DNA of 32,837 bases from Prorocentrum cordatum (Eukaryota; Sar; Dinophyceae; Prorocentrales; Prorocentraceae): contig CAUYUJ010015844.1 in NCBI GenBank assembly GCA_963575745.1, positions 17,501 through 50,337 on the forward strand, given 5' to 3'. Numbering within the stretch: the stretch's first letter is position 1; each line of letters opens with the position of its first letter. The notes under the pieces are model-generated. The model was given only the letters and a program-made list of their open reading frames with translations. It did no database searches and was not told the origin of the DNA. Positions 8,690 through 19,180 of this stretch are shown one piece after another. The translations under genes were made by a program, and so were the position numbers.

Positions 8690-8790
8690 GATCGTGTTGG
8701 GCGTGCCCTGCTGCCCCGACTTGAGCGCCCCCAGGTCCATCTCGTCCAGGATGAACTCCTCCGCCGAGTCGGCTACGCGCAAGAGTGACC
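8690..8790 (-). CDS. Candidate exon, unrecognised protein
   Basis: On minus, a CTGCCCAG acceptor at 8791-8798 is followed by a frame reading SLLRVADSAEEFILDEMDLG, then ALKSGQQGTPNTIGE. The composition is balanced and acidic/hydrophobic, unlike the repeat-driven frames around it. I cannot assign a family. The 3' limit is uncertain because the frame stays open with poorer composition to 8477. It would belong with the candidate exon at 8990-9084 if both are real. Confidence 0.3.
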
Positions 8791-8989
8791 CTGGGCAGGA
8801 GTGGCCTCTGGTGCGCAGCCTTCGGTGGGCGCGGGGGGACCCAAACCCAAGCCTCCAAGCCGCTACTGTCACATCGCATCCAGCCACCTGGAGCCCGTTT
8901 CTTTATTGCTTGGGGCATGACGGTCGTCATGGCCCCCGCTCCCCCTCCCCCCCCCTCCCCCCCTATGACGTAACGCTCCCCCCCCCCAG

Positions 8990-9084
8990 TGCGCTCCGGG
9001 CACTGCCGCCGTGCGCATTGGGATCCGCGTAGGTGTCCTCGTAGCCGACATCTGGGGACCCCAACGGGCCCGCACCGGAGGCCC
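8990..9084 (-). CDS. Candidate exon, unrecognised protein
   Basis: On minus, TTTCGCCACAG (acceptor AG at 9085-9086) is followed by a frame reading ASGAGPLGSPDVGYEDTYAD then PNAHGGSARSAL. It lies about 200 bp upstream (in minus sense) of the other candidate exon. The VGYEDTYADPNAHGG stretch looks protein-like, but no family is recognised. The donor is unclear because the sequence runs into poly-G/C at 8938-8989. Confidence 0.25.
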
Positions 9085-9254
9085 CTGTGGCGAAAGGCCA
9101 CCCTTCCGCGCCGCCGAGCCCGCCGAGGCACCCGCGGGCGGGGGGCGACAGGCGACGCCCGCGGGCAGACCGGCGGGCGGCGACGAGCGCCGGGGCGCCG
9201 GGGCGACGCCCGGCAACGAGGGCGAAGACGAAGCCAGGACGAGCATACAGGGCA

Positions 9255-9399
9255 GCTTCTAATACATAGGAATTTTTAATTAAAAACTGATTAATCTATG
9301 AATAAGTTTATGCATGAACTCATCGTTGTTTTAATACTAAATCCCTGCATGCTTAATACATGATCCGCACGCGGAGCATGTATTAAAAACGGCACTGTA
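9255..9399. other. AT-rich patch with a strong hairpin
   Basis: About 140 bp of AT-rich sequence (TTTTTAATTAAAAA near 9272) in a GC-rich region, immediately before MITE A copy 2. TTAATACATGATCCGC (9353-9368) and GCGGAGCATGTATTAA (9371-9386) form a 16-bp stem with one mismatch and a 2-nt gap. It is probably the terminal part of another small inverted-repeat element, since TAATACAT also occurs near 9261. Confidence 0.6.
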
Positions 9400-9574
9400 C
9401 AGTGGAAGCCAGTCCACAAGAAACCTTCCGCAAGAAGCCCAACCCTGAGACCCCAGGACGTCCATTGAGTTCTGGTGTGGGAGCGTCACGTTTTCCATCG
9501 CAGAGCCATCGAAACCCAAGAAACCAGGGCACCCTGGAGGCTAGCAGGGTGTTTCTTTGCATGGGCCCCCACCG
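9400..9574. mobile_element. MITE family A, copy 2
   Basis: Start CAGTGGAAGCCAGTCC, end GGGCCCCCACCG, TA on both sides (9398-9399, 9575-9576). The interior follows copies 1 and 3 base by base with scattered substitutions (CAAGAAGCCCAACCCTGAGA, GACGTCCATTGAGTTCTGG, CACCCTGGAGG, AGCAGGGTGTTTCTT). Non-coding and non-autonomous. Confidence 0.9.
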
Positions 9575-9815
9575 TAAATCCAGGTGAGGATAGGCCGAGA
9601 ATCTCTGAGCTCTGGCGGCTCTGGATGAACCGGAAGACAGACGACACCATCTCACCTACGGCCCCACGGTGCTCAGCGTATATCACGAGATCTGTTTTTG
9701 CGTGGTGTACGCAACGGTACCCGATGGGCCGTAGCGCAGCATGGAGGGCCGTAGGTGGGGTGATGTCGTTTGTTGTTTGGTCGACTTGAGGATGTCTCGG
9801 GGGGCGCGGCCTTCT
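9575..9815. other. Spacer, no gene recognised
   Basis: Mixed sequence without repeats or an identifiable coding frame. Confidence 0.4.
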
Positions 9816-9857
9816 CAGAGCGTTCCCGAACGCTCTGAGAGCGTTCTGGAACGCTCT
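9816..9857. other. Two consecutive near-perfect palindromes
   Basis: CAGAGCGTTC-CC-GAACGCTCTG (9816-9837) is followed at once by AGAGCGTTC-TG-GAACGCTCT (9838-9857). Both halves carry the same arm, so the block can form alternative hairpins or a cruciform. Related half-sites (GGAACGCTCTGGAGCG) occur near 24500. Confidence 0.8.
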
Positions 9858-10084
9858 GAAACGGGTTCATCCTCGTCCCAGCCTCGCCCGAAGGATGCCG
9901 GGGACGGGCGACGGACGACGACGACGCCAGCGAGGACGTGGAGACTCAGGAGGGGCTCAGTCCGGACGGGGTAAGTCCGGAGGGAGGAGACCGGGCACTC
10001 TGTGTGGACTATGGGGCACTCCGTACGGACTTACTCCTCACGGACCTGGCATCCTCCGAGAGGCGACTCAGCGGTTCGCCCGGG

Positions 10085-10260
10085 GGGGGAACTGAGAGGG
10101 GCGGGCCTTCTCAGAAAGCGGCGGGGCTTCTCGGAGGCCCCCCAGGCCTTCGGAGAAGCCCTCTGTGGCTTCCGAGAGGAGGCCTTCGGAGGAGGCCTAG
10201 AGAGCTGCTCAAAAGGCCGGAGGGCAGCTGAGCCTTCTGAGAAGGCTCGCCCCTTCTGCC
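10085..10260. repeat. GC-rich dispersed repeat H with CCTTCTCAGA/CTTCGGAGGC motifs
   Basis: Contains GGCCTTCTCAGAAAGCGGCG then GGGGCTTCTCGGAGGCC, which recurs at 27588-27640 as GGCCTTCTCAAGAGCGGCGG then GGCTTCTCAGAAGCC. Several inverted pairs (CTTCTGAGAAGG, CCTTCGGAGAAGCC) allow folding. Confidence 0.6.
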
Positions 10261-10499
10261 TTCCCCCCTGGGCGCGCCGACGAACGACGCCAACTCGGGC
10301 TTGGGCCCGTGGCCGAAGAGGGGACGGCAACGATCACCGAGGGCGAGGGCGCCGTGGGCGGAAGTGGCAGAGGGAGGGGCAGAGAAGAACGAGGAGGCCA
10401 GACTGGGCGGTGGAGGTAGAACGGACCCCGCCTGCCTGTCCAGTGAGCTCGGTCATCGCCGCAGAACTTTGGCTGACTCTCGTAAAACGTGGATGCAGT
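10261..10499. other. Spacer before the trinucleotide tract
   Basis: GC-rich sequence. The open frame crossing it on plus continues into the trinucleotide tract and is not credible as a gene. Confidence 0.4.
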
Positions 10500-10838
10500 G
10501 GCAACCATCACGACAGCGACGATGACGACGACAACGACGACGACGACGATGACGTGGACGCCAACGTATACGACGACGTGGACGACGAAAACGGCGTCAA
10601 CGGCGGCGACGTGGAAGAAGACGACGACGACGACGACGTCGACGACGTCGACGACGACGACGAGGACGACGACGACGACGTGGACGACAAAGAAGACGAC
10701 GACGACGATGGCGACGACGACTTGGACGAAGACGACCACGACGACGACGACGACGACGACGTGGACGACGACGACGACGACGACAACGACGACGACGACG
10801 TGGGCGACGACGACGACGTGGATGACGACGACAACGAT
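10500..10838. repeat. (GAC)n-type trinucleotide tract
   Basis: GAC/ACG triplets on plus, interrupted by GTGGAC, GAAGAC and GATGAC. It is the reverse complement in character of the much longer tract that follows and is separated from it by a palindromic junction. Confidence 0.95.
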
Positions 10839-10848
10839 CGTCGTCATC
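10821..10848. other. Polarity-switch palindrome between GAC and GTC tracts
   Basis: GATGACGACGA (10821-10831) pairs exactly with TCGTCGTCATC (10838-10848) around a 6-nt loop. On the left all triplets are GAC-type, and on the right they are GTC-type for the next 7.6 kb. Confidence 0.85.
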
Positions 10849-13800
10849 AAACTCAACGTCGTCCACGTCGTCCACATCGTCGTCGTGGTCGTCGTCGTCC
10901 GCGTCGTCGTCAACGTCGTCGTCGCTGCCATCGCCGTCCACGTCGTCGTTGTCGCCAACGTCGTGGTCGTAGACGTGCACGTCGTCGTCGACTTGCACGT
11001 CGTCGTCGTAGCCGTCGCTGCCAATGTCTTCGTCGTCTTCGCCCACGTCGTCGTCGTCCACGTCGTGCACATCGTCGTCGTGGCCATCGTTGTCCACGTC
11101 GTCCTCATCGTCATCGTCGTCGTCCAGGCCGTCGTCGTCGTCCACGTCATCGTCCACGTCGTCGTCGTCGCCATCGTCGTCAACGCCGTCGTCGTCCACG
11201 TCGCCGTCGACCACGTCGTCGCCGTCGTCTTCCACATCATCGTCGTCTTCCACGTCGTCGGCGTCGTCGTCCACGTCGTCCACGTCGTCGTCCTTCCCCA
11301 CGTCGACGTCGTCCGCGACGGTCTCGTCGTCGTCCACGTCGCCGTCATCGACCACGTCGTCGACCGCGTCGTCGTCGTCCACGTCGCCGTCGTCGTCGAC
11401 GTCGTCGCCCACGTCGTCGTCCACGTCGTCATCGTCCATGTCGCCACCGTCGTCGTCCAGGTCGCCGTCGACGTCAACGTCGTGATCGCCCACGTCGTCG
11501 TCGTCGCCATCGTCGTCAACGCCGTCGTCATCCACGTCGCCGTCGACCACGTCGTCGCCGTCGTCTTCCACATCGTCGTCGTCTTCCACGTCGTCGGCGT
11601 CGTCGTCCACGTCGTCCACGTCGTCGTCCTTCCCCACGTCGACGTCGTCCGCGACGGTCTCGTCGTCGTCCACGTCGCCGTCATCGACCACGTCGTCGAC
11701 CGCGTCGTCGTCGTCGTCGTCCACGTCGCCGTCGTCGTCGACGTCGTCGCCCACGTCGTCGTCCACGTCGTCATCGTCCATGTCGCTACCGTCGTCGTCC
11801 AGGTCGCCGTCGACGTCAACGTCGTCGTCGTCCATGTCGTCGTCGTCGTCGATGTGCACTTCTTCGTCCACGTCATAATCGTCGTCGTACGCGTCACCGT
11901 CGTCGTCCACGTCGTCGTCCACGTCGTCGACGTCGGTCTCGTCGTCCGCGTTGTCGTCGTCCACATCGTTGTCACGGACGTCCACGTCGTCGTCGTCGCC
12001 CACGTCGGCATCGTCGTCGTCCACGTCGTCGTCGTCGTCGTCCACGTCGTCGTCGACGTCTTCGTCCACGCCGTCGTCGTTAACATCACCGTCATCGTCG
12101 TCGTCCACGTCGCCATCAATCACGACGTCGTCGTCGTCGACGTCGACCACGTCGCAGCTGGCGCCCACGTCGTCCTCCACGTCGTCGTCGTCGTGACGGT
12201 CGTCCTCGTCGCCGTCGTCGTCGTCCACGTCGCCGTCGTCGTCCACGTCGTCATGGTCGTCGTCGTCGTCGACCATCTCGTCGTCGTCACGACGTCGCCG
12301 TCGTCGCCGTCCACGTCGTCGCCAATATCGTCGTCAATGTGGTAGTCTTCGGCGTCGTCCTCATCGTCCTCGTCGCCGTCGTCGTCGTCGCCGTCGTCGT
12401 CATCCACGTCGTCGCCCACGTCGTCCACGTCGTCATCGCCGTCGTCATCCACGTCGTCGTCGTCGTCGTCCACGTCGTCGCTGGCGTCGTCCACGTCGTC
12501 GCCTCGTCCACGTCGTCGTCGTCGTCGACCTCGTCGTTGTCCACAACGTCCGTGTCGTCGTCGTTCATGTTGTCATTCACGTCGTCCGCGTCGTCGTCGC
12601 AGTCGTAGTCCGCATCGTCGTCGTGGTCCACGTCGTGGCCATCGTCCCCGTGCACGTCGTCGTCAACGTCGTCGTCGCCCACATCGCTGCCAGCGTCGTC
12701 CACTTCGTCATGGTCGTCGTCCACGTCGTCCTCCACGTCGTCGTCGTCGTCGTCGACGTCGTAGTCGTCGTCGTCCTCGTCGTCATCGGCGAGGTCCCTG
12801 TGGGCGTCGTCGTCCTCGCCCGCGTCGTCGTCATCGTCGTCGTCCACGTAGTCGGCGTCCTCGTCAACGTCGTCGTCGTTATCGTCGGCGTCCACGTCAC
12901 CGTCGTCCACGCAGTCGCCGTCGTCGTCGCCCACGTCGTCGTCGTCGTCCACGTCGTTGCCAGCGTCGTCGTCGTCGCCCACGTCATACACGTCGTCGTC
13001 GTTCACGACGTCGTCGTCGCCCACGCCGCCGTCAACGTCGTCGTCGTCACCCACGTTGTCCACGTCGGCGTCGTCGTCCACGTCGTCGTCCACGTCGTCC
13101 ACGTCGTCGTCCACGTCGTCGTCGTCGTCGTTGTCGTCCTCGTCGTCCTCGTTAACGTCGACGTCGTCCACGTCGTCGTCCACCTCGTTGTCGCCCACGT
13201 GCTCGTCGCCGTCGTCAACGCCGCCGTCGTCGTAAATGTGGTCGTCCACGTCCGCGTCGTCATCCACGTCATCGTCAATGTCGTCGTCGTCAGCCTCGTC
13301 CTCGCCGTTGTCGTAGACATCGTCGTCCTCGTCCACGCCGTCGTCCTCGTCATCGTCGCCGTCGTCCGCGCAGTCGTCGTCGTCCACGTCGTCGTCGCCG
13401 TCCACGTCGTCGTCCACGTCCACGTCGTCGTTGTGCACGTCCACGTCGTCGTCGCCGTCGACGTAGTCGGGCTCGTCGTCGTCGACGTCCTCGTCGCCGT
13501 GGTCGTCCACATCGTCGTCGTCCGCGTCCATCGTCCGTCGTCGCCCACATCGTCGTCCACGTCGTCCTCGTCGTCGCCATCCTCCAAGTTAACATCGTCG
13601 TCCACGTCCACGTCGTCGGCCTTGTCCACGTCGTCGTCGTCGCCGCCCACATCGTCGCCGTCGTCGCCGTCCACGTCGTCGTCGTCCTCATGCAAATCGT
13701 CGCCAGCGCCGCACACGTCGTCGTCATCGCACGTCGTCGCCAGCGTCGTCGGCCACCCCGTCGTCGTCCACCACGTTGTCGTCGTCCACGTCGTCGTCCA

Positions 13801-16800
13801 AGTCGTCGTCGTCGTCGTCGTCGTCGTCGTCCACGCCGTCGTCATCGCCCACATCGTCGTCGTCGTCCAGGTCGTCACCGTCGTCGTCCACGTCGTCCTC
13901 GCCGTCCCCGTCCACATTGTCGTCGTCGACGTCCACGTCTTCTTCGTCGTCGTCGACCACGTCGCGTCGTCGTCGTCCACGTCGTCGTCATCATGTTGCA
14001 CGTCGTCCACGTCCACGTCGTCGTCCACGTCGACGTCGTCGTCGTCGTCGTCCACGTCGCCGTCGTCGTCGACGTCAACTCGTCGTCGGCCGCGTCGCCG
14101 TCATCGTCCATGACGTGGTAGTGACCACCTTCGTCTTCCACGGCGTCGTTGTCGTCTTCCTCGTCGTCGTTCCCCGCGTCATTCACGTCATCGTCGTCGC
14201 CGTCGTCCTCGTCCACGTTGTCGTCCTCGTCGTCGTCGTCGTCGCAATCTTCGTACTGCTCGTCGTCGTCCACGTCGTCATCGTCGTCCACGTGCACGTC
14301 TTCGTTGTCTACGTCGCGGTCGTCGTCGCCGTCATCGTACACGTCGTCGTCGTCGTTGTCGTCTTCGTCCACGTCGTCATCGCCATCGTCGTCAACGCAA
14401 TCGTCCACGTCGTGCTCGTCGCCCACGTCGTCCTCGTCCACATCGTCATCATCGTCCTCGTCATCCTCCACGTCGTCGTCGCCGTCCACATACGTCGTCG
14501 TCGTCGCCCACGTCGTCCACGTCATCTTCGTCCACGTCGTCGTCGCCGTCCACGTCGTCCGCCGTCGTGGTATACGTCGCGTCGTCGTGGTCCACGTCGT
14601 CGCCATCGTCTTTCTGCACGTCGTCCACATCCACGTCGTCGTCCACGTCGTCGTCGTCGTGCTCCTCGTCGTCGTCATCGTCGTCCACGTCGTCGTCCAC
14701 GTCGTCGTCCACGTCTAGGTCGTCGTCGTCGTCGTCCACGTCGTCGTAGTCGCTGTCGTCATCCACGTCGTCGTCGCCATCGTCCTCCACGTTGCCGCCG
14801 TCGCCGTCGTCGTACACGTCGTCGTCGTCCCCGTCGTCGTTATCGCGGTCGCCGCCCGCGTCGTCGCCCACGATGCCCACACCACCGTAGTAGTCCAAGT
14901 CGTCGTCCACGCCGTCGTCGTCGACCAGGTCGCCGTCAACGTCGTTCACGTCGTCGTCGCCGTCCTCGTCCACGTCGTCAGCATTAACGCCGCCGTCGTC
15001 GACCACGTCGTCGTTCACGTCGTCCAAGCCGTCGTCCACGTCATCGTCGTCGTCGTCATCGGCGTCGTCGTCGTAATCCACGCCGTCGTCCTCGTCCACG
15101 TAGTCGTCCACGTCGTGGTCGTCGTCGTCGTCGCCCTCGTCGTCGTCCACGTCGTCGTGGTCGCCGGCGTCGTCGTCCACATCGTCGTCCATGCCGTTTC
15201 CGTCGCCCACGTCATCGTCGTCGCCCTCGTCCACGCAGTCGTCGCCGTCGTCATCGTCCACATCGTCGCCGTGGTCAATGTCATAGCCAACGTCATCGTC
15301 GTCGGCATCTTCGTCGTCGTCGTTGTCGTTGGCGTCGTCCACGTCGCCGTAGTCTTCGTCCACGTCGTCGTGGTCGTCCACATCGTCGTCGTCGTCGACG
15401 TCGTCGCCATCGGCCACGTCGTCGTCGTCCAAGTCCTCGTCGACGTCCACGTCGTCGTCCACGTCTTCGTCTTCGTCCGCGTCTTCGTCGTCGTCGTCAT
15501 CGTCCTCGCCGTCGTCCTCGTCCACGTCGTGGTTGTCGTCGTCGTCCACGTCGTCGTCGTCCTCGTCGACGTCGTCCACGTCGTCGTCGTCGTCCACGTC
15601 GCCGTCATCGTCGTCAAGGTCGGCGTCGTCGTGCACGTCGTCCACGTCGTCGCCGTCGTCGTACACATCGACATCGTCGTGGCCGTCGTCCACGTCGTCA
15701 TCGTCGTCGCCCACGTCGCCGTCCCCGTCCACGTCGCCGTCCTCGTCCACGTCGACGTCGTCGTCCACGTCGTCCCCGTCGTCGTCGTCCACGTCGTCGT
15801 TGTCGTCGTCGTCGTCGTCGCCCACGTCGCCGTCGTCTTCGTCCACGTCGTCTTCGTCGTCCACGTCGTTGTCGTCCTCGTCGTCGTCCTCGTCGTCCAA
15901 GTCGTCGTCGTCCTCGTCGTTCACGTCGTCTTCGTCGTCCACGTCGTCTTCGTCATCGTCGCCGTCGTCACCCACATCGTCCACGTCGTCGTCGCCCACC
16001 CCGTCGTCGTCGTTGTCGTCGTCGCCGTCATCGTCGTCCTCCCGATCGGCGTCGTCCACGTCGTCGCCGTCACCGTCCACGTCGTCGTCGTCCACGCCGT
16101 CGTCATCGTCCACGTCGTCGTCGTCGTGGTCGTCGGCGTCGTCTTCCAAGTCGTCGTCCACGTCGTCCACGTCGTCGTCGTCCACGTCGACGTCGTCGTC
16201 AGGGTCGTGATCGTCGTCCACGTCGTCGTCGTCGTCCTCGTCCAGTTCGTCGTCATCACTGTCGTCGTCGCCATCGTCCTCGTCGTCGTCGTCAACATCG
16301 TCGCTGTCGTTGTCGTCCATATCTTCGTCGTCCACATCGTCGTCGTCCACGTCCACGTTGTCGTTGCCGTCCACGTCGTCGTCGTCGTCCACGTCGTCGT
16401 CGTCGTCCTAGTCGTCGCCCACGTCATCGCCGTCGTCGACGTCGTCGTTGTCCTCGCCGTCGTCGTGCAAGTCGTCGCCGTCGTCTTCGTCCACGTCCTC
16501 GCCCACGTCTTCGCCCACACGTCGTCGTCGTCGTCGTCCAAGTCGTCACCGTCGTCGTCCACGTCGTCGTCGTCCGTGTCGTCGTCGTTATCGTCCATGT
16601 CGTCGTCCTCAACGTCGTCGTCCAAAACGTTATCGCCGTCATCCACCCCGTCGCCCACGACGTCGTCATCGTCGTCCATTTCGTCCACGTCGTCGCCGTC
16701 GTCGTCCAACACGTCGTCGTCGTCGTCCACGTTGTCGTCGTTCACGTCGTCGTCGTAGTTGTCGTCAAAGTCGTCGCCGTCCCCGTCTTCCAAGTCGTCG

Positions 16801-18455
16801 TCGTCGTCGTCCACGTCGTCGTCGTCCTCGTCGTCTTCGTCGTCCACGTCGTAGTGTTCATTCCAAACGTTGTCGCCGTCGTCCACGTCGTCCACGGCAT
16901 CGTCGTCCACGTCGTCGTTGTCCTCGTCCACGCCGTCGTGCACGTCGTCGTCGTGGTCGTTCACGACGTCGTCATCCACGTTGTCGTTGCCCACTCGTCG
17001 TCCAACACGTCGTCGTCGTAGACGTTGTCAAATTCGTCGTCGTCGTCCACGTCGTCGTCGTCGTCCACGTCGTCGTCGTCTCCACGTCGTCGTCGTCGTC
17101 CTAGTCGTCATCGTCGTCCACGTCATCCTCGTCTTCATCGTCGCCGTCGTCCGCGTCGTCGTCGTCCTCCACGTCGTCACCGTCATCCACATGGTCGTCG
17201 TCGTCGTCCTCGTCGTCCATGTCGTGATCGTCGTCCTCGTCCACGTTGTCGTCGTCGTCCACGTCATCGTCGTCGTCCACGTCGTCGTCGTCGTCCACGT
17301 AGTCGCCAACGTCATCGTCGTCGTCGTCGCCTTCGTTGTCCTCATCGTCGTCGTCGTCCACGTCGTCGTCCACGTCGTCGTCCCCGTCTTCCTGGTCGTC
17401 GTTGTCGTCGTTGTCCTCGTCGTCGTCGTCCACATCGTCGTCCTCGTCCACGTCGTCGCCACCGTCCACGTCGTCGTCATCGTCATCGTCATCGTCGTCT
17501 TCGTCGTTGTCCACGTCGTCGTCACCGTCGTCGTCGTCGTCCTCCACGTCGTCGTCATCCAAAACTACGTCGCCGTCATCCACGTCGTCCACATCGTCCA
17601 CGTCGTCGTCGTCATCGCCCACGTCGTCGTCGCCCTCGTCGTCGTCCACGTCGTCGTCGTCCTCGTCGTCGTCGTCGTCGTCTACGTCGTCGTCGCCCAC
17701 GTCGTCGTCGTCCTCGTCGTCCACGTCGTCATCGTTGTCGTCCTAGTCGTCGTCCAGATCGTCGTCGTCCACGTCGTCGTCGTCCAACACGTCGTCATCG
17801 TCATCCACGTCAACGTCGTTGTCGTCCTCGGCGTCCGCGTCGTGATCGTCGTCCTTGTCCACGTCGTCGTCACCGTCCACGTCGTCGTCGTCGTCCACGT
17901 CGTCGTCGTCCACATAGTCGCCCACGCCATCGTCGGCGTCTTCGTTGTCCTCATCGTCGTCGTCTATGTCGTCGTCGTCCACGTCGTCGTCCCCGACTTA
18001 GAAATCGTCGTCGTCCACGTCATCGTCCTCGTCTTCCACGTCGTCGTCGTCCTCGTCCACGTCGTTGTCACCGTCCACGTCGTCGTCGTCGTCATCGCCT
18101 TCGTCGTCGTCCACGTCGTCGTCACCGTCGTCTTCGTCGTCGTCTACGCCGTCGTCGTCGTCCAAAACGTCGTCGCCTTCGTCCGCGTCGTCCACGTCGC
18201 CGTTGCCCACGTCGTCGTCGTCGTCGTCCACGTCGACGTCGTCCGTGTCGTCGTCCACGTCGTCGTCGTCCTCGTCGTTGTCGTCCTCGTCAGTGTCGTC
18301 GTCCACGTCGTCGTCGTCCACGTCGTCGTCATCGTCCTTGTCGTCCACGACGTCATCGTCGTCGTTGTCGTCCACGTAATCGTCCACGTCGTCGTCGTCG
18401 TCCACGTCGTCGTCGTCGTCGTCCACGTCGTCGGCGTTGTCCATGTCGTCGACGT
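10838..18455. repeat. 7.6-kb degenerate (GTC)n tract
   Basis: An almost unbroken run of GTC triplets interspersed with CAC, GCC, ATC, TTC, CTC and GAC, giving the recurring phrase GTCGTCCACGTCGTC. On minus it reads as poly-Asp with Val, Gly, Glu and Ala (open runs of 559, 414 and 643 codons). On plus it reads as poly-Ser, poly-Arg or poly-Val. The best frame shifts several times and no start, domain or non-repetitive segment is present, so I treat it as a repeat, not a gene. Internal duplications show it is still being rearranged. Extremely CpG-rich. Confidence 0.97.
11163..11832. repeat. Tandem segmental duplication inside the GTC tract (period 336-342)
   Basis: The interruption pattern of 11163-11490 is repeated almost exactly from 11499. 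For example TCCTTCCCCACGTCGACG occurs at 11291 and again at 11627 (offset 336). Beyond the CGACCGCG landmark the offset becomes 342 because the second copy carries two extra GTC triplets. Confidence 0.9.
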
Positions 18456-18465
18456 GGTGTGCCAG

Positions 18466-18600
18466 ATCCGGCGGCGCGACACACCGAGCCAACGTCCCTG
18501 GCCGCACCCCCCTCGCCAACCGCTCTGGAGCGAGCACCCCTTCCGTCCTCGACACCCACTTCACCGAGGCCGAACGCCGCCGTTGAACACGAGTGTCCCG
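18466..18600. repeat. Dispersed repeat K, tail fragment
   Basis: GGCGCGACACACCGAGCCAACG matches the right part of repeat K near 25640-25665 (GCACGACACGCTGAGCCAACG). It ends the trinucleotide tract abruptly and precedes MITE A copy 3. Confidence 0.55.
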
Positions 18601-18646
18601 GGCGCGCCAAGCGACGCGCACAAGTAAGGTCGGGAACGTCTGCATA

Positions 18647-18822
18647 CAGTAGGAGCTCGACAACAAGAAACCTTCCACAAGAAACCCAACCCAGAGACCC
18701 CAGAACGTCCATTGATTTTTGGTTTGGGGACGTCACGTTTTCCATCGTAGAACCATCGACAACCAAGAAACCTGGGGCACCCTGGAGACGAGCAGGGTGT
18801 TTCTTGGCATGGGTTTCCACTG
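18647..18822. mobile_element. MITE family A, copy 3
   Basis: Start CAGTAGGAGCTCGACAACAA, end GGGTTTCCACTG, TA on both sides (18645-18646, 18823-18824), 176 bp. Closest to copy 1 at its left end. It separates a tail fragment and a head fragment of repeat K. Confidence 0.9.
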
Positions 18823-18827
18823 TAGAG

Positions 18828-19008
18828 TGTCGCGGCGGCGGCCCCGGCGCGACGCCATGCCTTGCAATCGGATAGCGGGTCGCTCCACTCCGCGGGGCGG
18901 GAGGCTGGGAAAGGCTCGAGACACTGACGCTTGGGGAACGGGGAGTGGATGGCGTGTCGCGCCGAAGCGAGGCGGGCCAAAACTGGCGGAGCGACACGGT
19001 GTCCCAAA
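18828..19008. repeat. Dispersed repeat K, uninterrupted copy
   Basis: Aligns with 25314-25388 plus 25543-25660: CGGCGGCGGCCCCGGCG versus CGGCGACGGCCCCGGCG, CTCCGCGGGGC versus CTCCGCGGTGC, GAGGCTGGGAAAGGCTCG versus GAGGCTGAGAAAAGCTCG, and GTCGCGCCGAAGCGAGG versus GCCGCGCCGAGGCGCGG. It serves as the empty-site reference for the MITE C insertion in the other copy. No coding capacity recognised. Confidence 0.75.
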
Positions 19009-19067
19009 GTTCCCGACCGTAAGGGTGCCTCACAGGACCCAGGCCATCCCAGCGAACGGTCCCGAAC

Positions 19068-19180
19068 GCAGTCGATCTGGGGCAGGGATGTCTCGATAAC
19101 CACCGCCTGGGGACTCGATCTTCGGACACCTCGGCAGGCGGCGGGTATGGATGTCTTTGCCCCGCCCCAGAGCACCATGG
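19068..19180. mobile_element. Fold-back element family G, copy 1
   Basis: Left arm ATCTGGGGCAGGGATGTC then AACCACCGCCTG. Right arm CAGGCGGCGGGTATGGATGT then GCCCCGCCCCAGAG. The arms are imperfect inverted repeats around a loop of about 30 nt. The core CCACCGCCTGGGG is shared with copy 2 at 19579-19665. Confidence 0.6.

Noticed and set aside
8869-9246. Secreted protein beginning MLVLASSSPSLPGVAPAP
   Set aside because: The hydrophobic start is short and followed by Pro/Ala/Gly/Arg-rich low-complexity reading. Other frames of the same DNA look equally open.
10002-12083. 693-codon plus frame ending in poly-Asp then poly-Arg
   Set aside because: It crosses spacer DNA and the polarity switch without any coherent domain. 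The composition flips exactly where the triplet type flips, so it is an artefact.
14461-16392. 643-codon acidic frame (poly-Asp with Val, Gly and Glu) on minus
   Set aside because: It lies entirely in the GTC tract, and neighbouring stretches switch frame. No non-repetitive domain, signal or conserved start is present. Long frames are expected when triplets rarely give stops.
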